The notes: generated from the sequence alone by a model not told the origin. A DNA stretch of 64,000 nucleotides from Membranipora membranacea (GCA_914767715.1 OU612070.1:17127501-17191500); one strand, 5' to 3'; counted from the stretch's first letter, positions 26,301 through 37,542 are shown. Made by a program: numbers and translations.

Positions 26301-26829
26301 GCTGAGTTGGCTTTGGTGCTGATTTGACCGGTGTAGGCTTAGCGGGCTCTGGTTTAGGCTCCGCAGGTTTTTCAGGCGTTTTAGGTTTCACAGTCGCAAC
26401 CTTCGCCTCTTTTACTGTCTCAACTTTAACATCTTTTATTATCTCAACGTTAGCCTCTTTTACAGTTTCTTCCTTTGGTGCAACTTGTGCTTTCTCCTCC
26501 TCTTTCACAGGTACTGGATCCAAGTTTATTTTGTCTTCCTTAGGCTGAACTATTTGAACTTTTGGAGGTTTGTTCATGTCAGGAAAATATTCTGTATTAG
26601 ATGGAAAAATAACCTTCTTAGGCTCAGCCATTTCTAGGGCATGAGGAGGTAGGCCTCTCGATGACAAGTTCCCTTGATTTGACAGGGACCGAGTGTAGTA
26701 TATAACTGTCACGTAATGTGTTAGTACAACTAGAAATATCCCCAGCACCCATCTCGAGTAAATGAACTTCTGAACTTTGAGAGAGTTGAGCATGCTGTTT
26801 CCTTCTGCTGGGCAGCAATCACCTTGCAT
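23376..26829 (-). CDS. Alpha-1,3-fucosyltransferase-like glycosyltransferase (GT10), three exons
   Basis: Expected Golgi type II enzyme moving fucose from GDP-fucose onto glycan acceptors. Exons: 26829-26005, 25228-24955, 23860-23376; 1584 nt, 527 aa, phases 0 then 1. Short cytoplasmic tail, signal anchor about residues 27-46, then a long Lys/Glu/Pro-rich stem to about 180. The catalytic part shows HCPYTNC (211-217), an ESP motif opening exon 2, WFVSHC, VDILGKC across the exon 2/3 junction, and the family signature FYLALENS (393-400) with YITEKFW (405-411). The C-terminus is Cys-containing as in the family. The exon 2 donor is GTAGGT; the neighbouring GTACTT would break the frame. Met13 is an alternative start. 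Acceptor specificity cannot be read from sequence. AATAAA on the coding strand overlaps the last codons before TGA. Confidence 0.9.
24797..24901. mobile_element. Diverged foldback related to family A
   Basis: Two arms with CATTATCAACCA cores and GACTGCAATG / CATTGCAGCC outer parts, in FUT intron 2, about 50 bp from the exon 2 donor. The core matches family A; outer ends differ. Confidence 0.6.
25282..25430. mobile_element. Foldback MITE, family A, older copy
   Basis: Starts TAGTTTAATTGCTTAAACTG and ends CAGTTTGAGCCCTTAAATTC, with arms that meet around 25345. Flanking 9-mers match poorly. In FUT intron 1, 54 bp upstream of exon 2. Confidence 0.75.
25842..25975 (+). repeat. tRNA-derived SINE, 5'-degraded copy
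   Basis: Has a B-box GGGTTCGAGTCCC and shares the following CACTGGGGGAGCTTTC and a ...ACCTCTCCT... tail with the better copy at 52184-52395. The A-box half is largely lost. In FUT intron 1. Confidence 0.65.
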
Positions 26830-27569
26830 CGAAACCTTGAAGTTAGACAGTCTTGTAAAGGTGACAAAGCGGGTTGTTTATTGTTCTAGTAGTGCTGCTA
26901 ATTTCTCGCCTGAAAGGAAAACCAAACATGACATAATGACAAACAATGCATGACACCAAAGTTCAACTATTTGGTGATGCCATGCTTGAGTGCTTAACAA
27001 AATACATTCTCGTATTGATTTACTGGGCAGCAGCATCATTCATTTACCGGGCAGCAGCATCATGTCACACATATATTCTTACATTGAGATCATTTATCAT
27101 AATAATATAATATGGGAAATATGACGCTGGTTGAACAGTTTCAATGATAGCGCAAAGCGTGATTAAAATTATATATTGGTTCAGTAACTATAGAAAGGGC
27201 CCAGCCAAGCCCTTAGTATAATGAGTCTACTGAAATCAATGCATTCAGTTTCAGATTCTGGTAATTTTCATCATACTGACGAAATACACCGATAGATTAA
27301 ATATTGATACACCTGTTATTTTCATAAATACCAAAAAGAAGGTTTGACAGTGAGCGGCACAAGATGATAATCATGCTCAAAATACAAAAGTACAGATTCC
27401 ATTCTATACAAGAGTACTCAGTACCTTTGCAAAAGTGTTTGAATGGATTGGCAATCTTGATTTTTATCATTCAAACTTTTTTTGGCACAGAGAAACGAGG
27501 TAGGAATTGAATTATGTTACAGACTGGTTAACACTATCAGTACAAAATTGCTGCCAACTGACTGTGCTA
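26830..27569. other. 5' flank of the fucosyltransferase, nothing recognised
   Basis: Presumed 5' UTR and promoter side of the minus-strand gene. I see no exon, repeat or known promoter motif that I can support. Confidence 0.4.
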
Positions 27570-28090
27570 TAAGGGGACTTAATATCGTTTGATTTTCATC
27601 TTTGCGCACTGATACTCAAAAACAAAATACAACTTGTTTTTAGTTTTTTGTTCCAAAACAAAAAATCAATATAAATTATGAAAATCGAGTCAATTTTTGT
27701 TTTTTTATTTTCTTATCGATGAAAACCGAAATATTGGTATGAATCCTATTTTCATATTTTAACTTTGAATCACAAAATCAAAAATTGAAAAATGAATTGA
27801 TTTTTATTTTTCATTTGTGATGCTGCTAAACAACAACGAAAATCCAATTCCATATTTTGTTTTTCATTTTTTGTGTTGAAAGACAATAAAACAAAAATCA
27901 AACATTGCAAATGTAGCCTTAAATTTTATTATCCTCATGGGGATTTACTGGGGTTTGCATTTCTTGCCGCTACCGGATGCTGCTGCTAAACTGGGATGTC
28001 TGCCTGAGTCTGGTATGCAGAGCTAATTTTGTCAAGTCAAGTCAGCTTCTATAAGGGGCTACTGCGTGGCGATTGTACGTTAAGCTTGCA

Positions 28091-28679
28091 CCTTCTGGTG
28101 GGTGTGCTGCCGCTGGTGTGTTTTCGATGGTGTGCGCAGTATGCTGCCGGTAACACGCAGTGTGTTTAGTATAGTTAAGTTTATTTTTTCATCCGATATC
28201 ATGGTATTGATAAAATTGAAACCTTACAATGTTGGGTTAAAAATGACTAATAGCGGAGATTATTAAAATGAGTCATAAAAAAAGGGAAAACGGATTTGGC
28301 ACGTTTTTGGGACCTACATAGTTTAGGTCTAAACATAGTTTTGCAGCGAGAAGATGTTCTACATTCATTTCTGATAATATGATTAAAAAGAGGGTGTGTT
28401 TGATCAGCAGCTATTCTTACAAAATGCCCCTTGCTCTGTTCAAAAATAAAATCATAATGAGGATAAATTTAAAAACTCCAGCCTTTCTTCATAACATAGG
28501 TTTGGTAAAATGGTGATGTGCTGTCGCCGATGTGCTGTCGATTTTACGATCAGTATATTTCTTCTGGAGAGTGCGCTGCCGAACACCAATGAGCCGTAGC
28601 ACACCAACCATCAGCAGCACACTGAGCACACCATCTGTAACCATCTGTAACACACCAGCGGCAGCACACCCACTAGAGG
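28091..28679. mobile_element. Nested inverted-repeat element
   Basis: Ends of about 31 bp, with GGGTGTGCTGCCGCTGGTG at 28100 and its inverse at about 28654-28672. Further GTGTGCTG-type motifs lie just inside. No ORF of note. It sits inside the larger 27570-29701 element. Confidence 0.65.
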
Positions 28680-28689
28680 CAGCAAGGCA

Positions 28690-29064
28690 GCAAGGCAACC
28701 AAGGTTTCGCATCAATGCATGAGTAGTAATGAGTAGTAAATAATGTGCTAGGCAGCATCAGCTTTGTGCATTACGCAATGCAAAACTCAAAGTAGTTGCT
28801 GACTCTAAGCTAAGTAACACTTCAGTTCAGGGGAGGTTGCAAGACATCGATGTAATAATGATAGAGCACAGGCCAAATAATAACAGGAACAAGAAACTGC
28901 TCTGTGGTATTCTATTTTAGCTGAGTTTGAGTACCTGATGGATGAAATATTTCACAAGAATCCTTGCTGAATACTTATCTGAATTAGATTTTGTCTTTTT
29001 CCCTATGCAGAAGGTGCAATTTTCTATTGATCAATGAGAAGTTGTTTGAATCCCTGGTTTCCCT
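28690..29064. mobile_element. TTAA-type MITE, diverged copy
   Basis: Aligns along its whole length with 51320-51696, for example through CAGCATCAGCTTTG and AAACTCAAAGTAGTTGCTGA. The terminal inverted repeats have decayed and the TTAA flank is lost. Confidence 0.75.
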
Positions 29065-29704
29065 ATAACGTACAATCGGCATCAAACAAGCGGCAGCCAC
29101 CAGGCAGCAGCCCAACAGCATCAGCAACATTCACTACCAAGCACCTGCACCGAATACCTTTCATCCCATGCACTGTAACATGCATTGTGTGGCCCTCAAT
29201 GCAAACAAGCCAGCAATAGCCCCTTATAGCAGCGGACTTGACTTGACAAAATTATCTCATCATTCCAGACTCAGGCAGACAGGTTTGGCAGCAGCATCCG
29301 GTAGCGGCAATGAATGCAGACCCCAGGTATATCCCCATGAGGAAAATGACAATTTAGGCTACATTTGCAATGTCTGATTTTCGTTTTTTTGTCTTTCAAC
29401 ACAAAAAGTGAAAAACAAAATATGGAATTGGATTTTCGTTTTTGTTTTGCAGCATCAAAAATGAAAAACAAAAATCAATTCATTTTTCAATTTTTGTTTT
29501 TGTGATTCCAAGTTGAAATATGAAAATAGGATTCATATCAATATTTTGGTTTTTGTCAATAAGAAAATCAAAAAAACCAAAGTTGACTCGATTTTCATAT
29601 TTTGTTTTGTTGTTTTGGAACCAAAAACAAAAAACAAGTTGTATTTTGTTTTTTAGCATCAGTGCGCAAAATTGAAAATCAAATGATACTAAGTCCCCTT
29701 ACCC

Positions 29705-29822
29705 TAGACTGAAACAACAGGCCTGCTACCACTCCCGACGGGCCGAGCGAAGCGAGGCCCGGAGGGCAGTCTATCACCGAAGGGCCGTCGAGCACAAAGA
29801 TAGAGACTGTTGTTTCAGTCTA
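29705..29822. mobile_element. 118-bp foldback with exact 9-bp target duplication
   Basis: Terminal inverted repeats TAGACTGAAACAACAG and CTGTTGTTTCAGTCTA (16 bp, perfect). Flanked on both sides by CCCTTACCC (29696-29704, 29823-29831). The interior is GC-rich, unlike its surroundings. Same TAG...CTA ends and 9-bp duplication as families A and B. Confidence 0.88.
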
Positions 29823-29947
29823 CCCTTACCCTATAGGAGTTTAATTTAGCTAGAGTTTAATCTCGCTACTATGGTGAGTGAGTTTAATTTAAGATACACT
29901 AAATTTCGCTAGTAGGCTTACTAGCGAAAATTTAAAAAGATGTCCAA

Positions 29948-30020
29948 GCTGGGATTCAAACCCAGGGCATAACCCTCATTCTGATTGCAAGGCAGACACT
30001 TAGACCACTACACCACTAAG
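29948..30020 (-). repeat. tRNA-derived segment
   Basis: On the minus strand: A-box-like TAGTGGTGTAGTGGTCTAAG and B-box GGGTTTGAATCCC at tRNA spacing. It could be a SINE head captured by the surrounding element. Stem pairing is not good enough to call a tRNA gene. Confidence 0.6.
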
Positions 30021-30146
30021 CAATAAACACCACTCAGTTTCATAAACAATGTACAATTATACAGGAATACACCTTACATGCAAAGGTAAGGTGTATTCCT
30101 GTATAATTGTACATTGTTTATGAAACTGAGTGGTGTTTATTGCTTA
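30017..30146. repeat. Perfect inverted repeat, 61-bp arms, 8-base loop
   Basis: Arms 30017-30077 and 30086-30146 are exact reverse complements around ATGCAAAG. The left arm starts at the edge of the tRNA-like segment. Confidence 0.9.
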
Positions 30147-30213
30147 GGAAGTAATTTCCGCTATCATAACATTTCGCTACTTAGGCATCCTAAATGCCGC
30201 GAAAACTAAACTC

Positions 30214-32188
30214 CTATAGGGTATATGTCAAGCCACGAAGCAAATCAACAAAAACAGTTAATGTACAACAAACCTTGAAACGGATCAACAACCGAAAAGA
30301 GTCTCTATATACAAAGAAATGAATGTCACAAGCAACACACAAGTCAAGTCATGATTTGCTTGTTGTGTGCGATATCCAATTCAACTTCTGCGTTGATACG
30401 AAAGCAAAGGCATGTAATAACAGATTCTCTCGAGTTGAGTGGTAGGTTGGTAGTGGTAATTTACGCAAAACCTGGATCTAATTTTCCTCTAATTTTGTCA
30501 GCTCACAACAACTTCCTGATTACTGGCCACTGCTTTCAGAGCTTAGATAAAACTCAATCACAGCTCATTCTCTGCCAGCAAGGAGTAACAGTTACCCTGT
30601 CACTCCTAAGTGGATCGCTCAGACTCATAGGACGCTGTTACTCCTTGATAAGACTAGCTGAATGGGTGTTGCCCCAATAGAACTTTTCCATTCCGAGTAG
30701 TCTGATATCCATGACTGAACATTTGTATAATCAACAAGTCTCAAGCAGTCTCATTGAGAACTCCATGATAGATTTAACAAAGACTTTCCAATTCTTAGCA
30801 ATTCATGCATCGTACCTTGATTCTGATTTAAGACAGCTCCGATAGGTGACAGCTCCAAACACACTATGAAAGTAACGTCTCGATTTGAACACTTGGAAAC
30901 AGCTGTTAACAGACTATGTAAAAGTTGTTGGCTCGCCAAAGCTTGATCACTAAACCTTCTTCACCGTGGACGCGTGGAGTGACAAGCACAACCAAACCAG
31001 CTAAACTCCCACTATATTGTACACAATGATACTTTATGATGAAAGATTTAACAATCAAAATAATAATACCCAACTGGCTTAGAGCCTATTGATTATATAG
31101 CTCCCTATGAATTGCTGCATTATATCTGGATAGATATAAATAAAAGAACCACTGTGATGTATTGTCGCAATCTTAGGAATCATGCAAAGATTTGGTATAT
31201 CAATAGAGCATAGAGCAGACAGGAATATGATTGGTCACCCAGAATGTTTTTATCAATTGCCAGCTGTGCAAGGGATGCACAGCGATCCGCTTTTCATTTT
31301 TTATAATCATTCCCTCATTCACGGAATCCATTCTCCCTGTTAGAACGGATAAAATTCTGACACCAAATTTTGAAAATACCTTCAACGCAAGGGTACTCAA
31401 TCACGTATTTCCGAATGGTCTAGTCTTTGACTGAGTCCTACCGAGCAAAGATTAACTGACCCTGTGAGGGTGTTTCATTGAGTCTGTACTGAAGTACAAA
31501 GTCTGTAGGCAAAGTACTGAAACTAGGTACACTAACTAAAGGCTATCTTGAGAAATCACCACTGTAGAAACTGTCTACGAAGCCACCTATTACATAAGTG
31601 GCCCTCCTTCCTACTTAGCTAACAGATAAAACCTATAATCAGGTAATTTACTTCGCTGATTTAGAGATAGCAGCAGTCTCAGTAAACATCAAATGGCTCA
31701 CTGTGCTAACCGAAGTACCCTATCGATAATCTCTAGCTACATCAAACTCCAATTGCTAAATGACATTCCTAGATATCTTGGAGGATGTGCTCAGTGGAAT
31801 CACAGGGGCAGGCCAAGTCTCAGAACCTTTAATATCGGCATTTCGTGAAAATAAAGATTAACTGGTTAATGACATACTTTCCACAGCCCTAAATAAACCA
31901 AAAGTGCATTAGATAGCTTAATATGATTATTAGCCTTCTACTTTTTTGGGACTCTGCTTTGTTTAGGACTTAAAATCTCACAGAAGTTAATCTCTTTGGA
32001 TAAGTACACTCGACATCAAATATTCAGATCACACAAAGCATTTCATTTAGTATCACTGGCAGACGATGGCAAAATGCGTCACCAGGAAGTGAAGTGAATC
32101 AACAATTGATAACGCATCAATGAGAACCGTCTAGAGTTTGTCAACACAAGCCAACACGAAAAACAAACACAAATTGATACCTAAAACC
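30214..32188. other. Intergenic, no gene recognised
   Basis: No supported exon. A 12-bp-arm hairpin (AAGGAGTAACAG at about 30581, its inverse at about 30629) lies inside an open frame at 30351-30680 that has no recognisable domain. Confidence 0.4.
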
Positions 32189-32323
32189 TAGATCAAGTTT
32201 AATCCAATTGCCTGCATTTCAGTTGCTCCCTTCTACCAAAGATTATAAATACATGTCACACCACCGAGTGACCAGTGGATCGGGAACAACTTAAATGCAG
32301 GCAAATGGACCAAACTTGGTCTA
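32189..32323. mobile_element. Foldback MITE, family B, copy 2 (exact 9-bp TSD)
   Basis: 135 bp, ends TAGATCAAGTTTAATCC and its near inverse ending CTTGGTCTA. Exact 9-bp duplication CCTAAAACC at 32180-32188 and 32324-32332. Confidence 0.88.
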
Positions 32324-32332
32324 CCTAAAACC

Positions 32333-33461
32333 TAAACCTAAATATCATCAATCTATCAAACTAACCAGATCACGATTCCTTCACTCAACGGTAACATTAA
32401 TCATGTAAAAAAACCATAGCTGTCTCCGGAATAATCACCTGGATTGAAGAGTGGCCATTAGTGTTGCTGTAAGCAACTAGTTACTCTAACTTTCATCGCA
32501 CCAACTAACAACTCTGGTGTATCAAATACTAGACGTAATACATGTGCGATAGCAATTTGTTGACCTCCAGTGTAAGAACTTAATGATATCCTTTCTAAGC
32601 TACCTTAACCAGGTAGTAATAGGGAAGTATTACCCCTCGCCAGAATGCTTAGAAAGTAGATGTGACCAATGCGAAATTTCCCTCGGGAGTTCATTGTTGT
32701 GACTGGGAATGGCTCCATGTGGTCAATGGGAGCTTAGCCAACGTGCATCACAATTTCAAATTTGCTTTGCTCAGATTCATTCGTATTTTCGGGGGTTGTG
32801 AACAAAGATGCTAGATTAAACTTTGGTTTGTGGAAGGCTGGAGTTCTATTGGTCCCTGAGACCTGAACCCAGGTTGATTCAGGTTACCTCTACCAGCCCC
32901 TTCTCAAAGACAAGACAAGTATTAATATATAGAAGGACCACTAACCTCTTAGATGTTCTCGCTGTTACCAATATCACCACGTTGTATGTGCTTCAGAACT
33001 GCAATGGTTTAGAAAACCTAATAGTCAACAGAATGCCCAATGAATCTCGCTGTTAGTGGTATGGTTTCGTCCCTATCTATGTTAATAGGCTTACCACCTC
33101 TGATCCCGAAATCAGATCAGTAAGTGGCCTGATGAAGGTATGATGATGTGCTTTGTGTGTTTGAACTGAGCCTAAATTTCTAAACACTCGACAAGATAAA
33201 TTACTCAACCGGATAAAAGTGAGGTTATCATTTATCTCATTTGATTTATATGTTTATGCAGCATGACGACGTTAATCAAGAGTCGGTATGGATTGTGGGT
33301 GTAGGAGGTTTACTACACCCACAACAATTACGATTGAAATATGACAAATTACAACATGAGACTTCAAGGATGAGGAGGGCTTGGCTTTATGAATAATGAC
33401 TTAGTGCATTTGATATAAATACTCATACTGATCTTGTTTTTATTTATATATTATACCAGTC
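32333..33461. other. Intergenic, nothing recognised
   Basis: No exon or repeat that I can support. The open frame at 32823-33056 shows no known motif. Confidence 0.35.
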
Positions 33462-33775
33462 AGTTTGGCGCAGTGGCAGTGGTTAGCGTGTCTGCCACTT
33501 GACCAGCCAGTTGTGGGTTCAAACCCCGGATCAGTCCCTTCCGATCAGGACTATAAATAATAGAGGTCTTCTGTATGTACAACACCATCGTGCATGCAGA
33601 TTAAAGAACCCTCCTGTATGGTATAGCTCTACACAGGAGGATGCTGTCATCAACCACTGCAGCTCTGGCCTTGTAGAGCTATGCCTCACGCTGAGTTAAA
33701 GCTGTCAGTGGTTGAAAAGTGCTAACCTAGTTGTCTACCTAGTCATCTAGGCGGTCAGCAAATAAAAATAAAAAA
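33462..33775 (+). repeat. Full-length tRNA-derived SINE
   Basis: tRNA-like head with A-box region TTTGGCGCAGTGGCAG and B-box GGGTTCAAACCCC, a roughly 200-bp body including GATTAAAGAACCC, and an A-rich AATAAAAATAAAAAA tail. No target duplication recognised. Invertebrate SINEs often have a conserved core of this type; I cannot name the family. Confidence 0.8.
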
Positions 33776-36029
33776 CCATGGAGTCTCAAACTCCTTGGTT
33801 AAACATATAGTGAATAACTTTACACACCGTTTGATACCCTAGCGTTTTTTTTATTACGACAAAACAAACATCCGTAAAACAACAATTCTGTACCCACTAA
33901 CCTCATACAATCCTATAGTACTTCTTGATGCTGTAATCCCCAGCTTATTGTAGAAACCGTAGTAGTAGCAGGATGTATTACAAAGGAGGTGCACTGGGTA
34001 ATTCCTTGTGCAAACTGGTGACATCAAAAAAGCAGTTATATCAAATAGAACTTCTCACCGGGTGTGACACAATAACTATGTCACCTGATCCGTCTATAGT
34101 ACCCTCCACCTGAAGCGTCCAGTACTAATATAAGCAGTAACAAATAAATGACCTGATACGTGGTTTATACAATTACCTAAGATAATTACATATTGCACAC
34201 AACAAATAAGGGATACTGTGTTTTATCATGACATCCATTCAAATTCAGTTAAGTAATGTTTGTTCTATTTTGTTGCAATTCTAGAAGAGTAAATGGATGG
34301 ATAAGATAAAAAATGACACATTTCATGTGAACACAGGTACTAGCCCATACTCTTTTTTTAAAATTGTTCCCAATAGGCTGTCTTGTGAAATTTGATTTGA
34401 CACTGACAGGAACTGTTGTACTAATGTGACTTGTAAAATTCAAAAATAGTTATAAAAAACATTGTCAATTTTGTTGCGCCCTCAATTACGTTGATACCAA
34501 TGAACTAAACTAAAGGTTTAGTTCATTGTTGATACTAGGCAGGGAGAACTTTACTAAATACCTACGTAATTTAGCAGCACTTAAGACTTTGTCCTGTAAG
34601 TTGTCCCTCTTTATTGATCAGTTTTCTGGAAACCAGTGACCAGTCATCTCCGGCCGGGGTAAGGAGGCTCAGACACGTGATGAGGACGCTATTCAAATTC
34701 ATCTATATTGAATCTGCATCTGATCAGGTTTCTTGTCATGCTTTAAAACGATTCTCATTGTGGCAGATATGGTTTCAGACCAAATCCCTCTCCTTGCTAA
34801 CACTATACAAGGTAATATCTCAGTCTGATGACCGAGTAATTAAGGCGTCACCATGTTCCATGCCAATATGGTCCGCAGTTGTAGGCAGGTCGGAGCAGAT
34901 GCGTACCACCAGAGCACAGTGGCAAGTAGATTACAGTGGCACTTAGCTCAGTCACTCTCATGTCAAAGGGCTGGTGCTCTGTCCTACCGAATTACCTAAA
35001 TGTGTGTGACCAATCACTATTGTGTCTGTTTATGAGTGAAGAACCAAGAACAGACAAAAAAAATGTCGGTATCGTTTTCTTCAAGATTTAGCGTATCTCA
35101 TGACAAATCATGATGAATCAATCGCCTTATTTTGTGCCATATTGATGTATATTTTGAAACTATTGAAACTATGGATGTATCAAGGCCCAATGAGTAAAAG
35201 AACTCATTCTAAGGGTAGTTTAAGTGCAGAGCAGGGGCCTACGACATTGTGTTTAACAAACATGCCTTGGATGGTGCCAGACACCGCAAACACTGTATAT
35301 TCACTTGTATGGCTGCTGACCAGATGTGAATGTTTGTCAAGGAAGTTGAAAACCTTTCGCTCCACAATTAAAATGTAAGACTGTAAATTAACTGCTTCAA
35401 CAAAGTAGGCCTATACTTGACAATCAGCAAATAACCATTCAAATAGACATAATAGCCAGGTGAAAGTGAAGGCCAGACATGGTTTGTTTGTGATTATTTG
35501 AATTGAACACAATGTATACGCCTGACGTGGAGAAACTTGCCAGGGAGTGTCAATATTTATACCAGGAAGTAAACATTCAAACGGACCAACCCATACTCAG
35601 TACCAGTCATCTAAAATGTTATCTAATTCTTATTAATTTGTCAATCCCAGAAAAGTAATAGCTTTGACATTTTAATGAATGATCAACTTCCTTATATAGG
35701 CGCGACCAGTGGAGGGGAGCAACTCCGAATGCTGGCAAATGGATCAGACTCGAACTTCTGTATAGGGGTGTCACAGGCGTTGACATTCATATACCGAAAC
35801 ATGGACAGGTGCTTGGAATCTCATACATTGAATATAGCAAGGATCGCCTGAAATCTGGGGTTGCAACTGTTTTTTTTTCTACATGCAAACACCACATACC
35901 TTAAGAAGTCAGACAGTACACTTTGTCCAATGAGGGAGTTCATAGCTTTATCCAATGAGGGAGTTTATTGCTTTATTTAAACTTCTGTGCCTAACTGGAG
36001 AAATTATCTGTGAAGTTCACATCTTGAAG
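33776..36029. other. Intergenic with MITE debris
   Basis: No gene recognised. A short hairpin at about 34499-34529 (AATGAACTAAAC, inverse GTTTAGTTCATT). A right half of family B lies at about 35700-35760 (GCAACTCCGAATGCTGGCAA). Open frames at 34614-34946 and 35100-35378 show no known domain. Confidence 0.4.
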
Positions 36030-36924
36030 TAGTGATGGGCAAAATTTGAAAAAGCTCAAGTCAAGCCAGCAGGCTCACACCAGTACCGAGTCGAGTCGGC
36101 TTCGCGCAACGTAACCATAGAGAGCTATTTGAGATACCAAACGACTGACAACATTTTATGATACATGGGATTGAGATTGATAAAGCTGAGGACGTTGGTC
36201 GCTGGCAAGCTACACGTACATTCAATGGTGACTGGACTGGTTAAAATACCATATATGGATGACTATAAATAATAAATATTTTATTTCACCCATCAAAGCA
36301 TACAGTTGTATTCCTGGGGGGAGGGGGGTTATTGGTGGGGTTCCTAATCCTGCCAATGTCACCGTTGCATTCCTTGATAATAAAGGCAACGGTAATCTCT
36401 GCCACACAATAGTGTGTAACTGTGGACCATTTTGTTGTATTCAGTCAGAAATATTGGCTGCATATTCATTCACTATCACTAGTGCAATCAGCTTATAGTA
36501 CATTTGATTCAATTTGTAACTTATCATCTAGAAATAAGGGACTATGTTGAGACCAAGTTTCATCAAGTTCTGTCAAGTATTTATTGAATTATAGATGCCT
36601 AAAGAAAGCTCATGTGGTGTTGTAAGCTGTTTAATAATCGCAGCAAAAGTATGACTAATAACTATCTTTTCATCATATAATAATTTTTTATGACTTCATA
36701 TAAAAATCCGTGGCTAGTGGGCAAGAGCGTGAACTGCTGATCACAAAGTCACTGGTTCGAGTCTAGGTGTAAGCAACATCTTTACCAGCTACTACCATTT
36801 ACAATGCTAATAGTCCCGACATGTGCAGAACTCGACCAAACTCGACCAAATGCAAACTCGTCAAGTCGAGCGACCTAGGCAAACTCGGCCAACCGAGACG
36901 GCCAGCTTGACTCGCTCATCACTA
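36030..36924. mobile_element. Non-autonomous hAT transposon, 895 bp, exact 8-bp TSD
   Basis: Left end TAGTGATGGGC, right end GCTCATCACTA, with related AAGCTCAAGTCAAG / CTTGACTCGC subterminal parts. Flanked by the exact 8-bp duplication TCTTGAAG (36022-36029, 36925-36932). No transposase. TAGTGATGGGC-type ends and 8-bp duplications are usual for hAT elements. A tRNA-like SINE fragment (36708-36775) sits inside. Confidence 0.88.
36708..36775 (+). repeat. tRNA-like SINE fragment inside the hAT element
   Basis: A-box-like TGGCTAGTGGGCAAGAGC and B-box CTGGTTCGAGTCT at tRNA spacing. No convincing cloverleaf. Confidence 0.5.
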
Positions 36925-37542
36925 TCTTGAAGCGTGTTAGTCTGCAACTCCAAGCTTTATTTGGGGATTCAGAGAATCAGCACCATACATGATTAATATT
37001 TGAGCATAGTTTGGTGTACAACATTAGTGCTGGTTAAGAAAGTCATTGACTGCGGTAGAGGAAAACTAGCTATGGTCTGCTTATAGAATTGTCCATCGAA
37101 AGCTTCAAAGAGGTATAGAACATTAGATCTTAGTGGAAGAAAACTGCTTGGAGATTATAAAAAAAATGGCCAGATGGGACAAATGGGACAAATTTAACTT
37201 GAAAGATTCACTGCCATGAGTAGAGGCCTACCGACTGATTACACGGTAACCGCAGCCAATATCACTGACATTACATTTGAGTTTCTTTAGCGGAGTTAGA
37301 TTATGCAGCCGCTGCAGTAAATATAGCCCTCTGAAACAGTTAATTATTTGCTGCCATAAGTAGAGTCCTGACAAGTTGCCTATGTAGGAACTGCCGCCAT
37401 TTTCCTTGTAAAATTGTTTAAAGTCAGTGAGTTAAACCCGACCCCTTACAGTGAGATGCTACAGTCAGTCTCACCCTGCAAAAGTTAAAATCTCAGTCAT
37501 ATCTGAAGACAGTCCATGTTAGATACTATGCTAAGTACGCTG

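Larger units (their letters stand above)
27570..29701. mobile_element. 2.1-kb non-autonomous element with about 0.5-kb inverted arms
   Basis: Left arm 27570-28065 and right arm 29215-29701 are inverted copies. Both start TAAGGGGACTTA, pass through TGCGCACTGAT and an A/T-rich CAAAAA stretch, and end near GACTTGACTTGACAAAATT. No transposase ORF. The middle holds a second inverted-repeat element (28091-28679) and a copy of the 0.38-kb TTAA-MITE (28690-29064). Superfamily not determined; no clear target duplication. Confidence 0.8.
29829..30213. mobile_element. Element with CCCTATAGGAGTTTA ends, tRNA-like segment and giant hairpin
   Basis: Left end CCCTATAGGAGTTTA, right end TAAACTCCTATAGGG, preceded and followed by TA. 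It carries the tRNA-like segment at about 29948-30020 and the hairpin at 30017-30146. No protein-coding capacity. TA duplication would suit a Tc1/mariner-type mover; this is inference. Confidence 0.65.

Noticed and set aside
34614-35378. Plus-strand open frames of about 90-110 codons
   Set aside because: No domain, no conserved motif and no splice partners; expected by chance in this amount of non-coding DNA.
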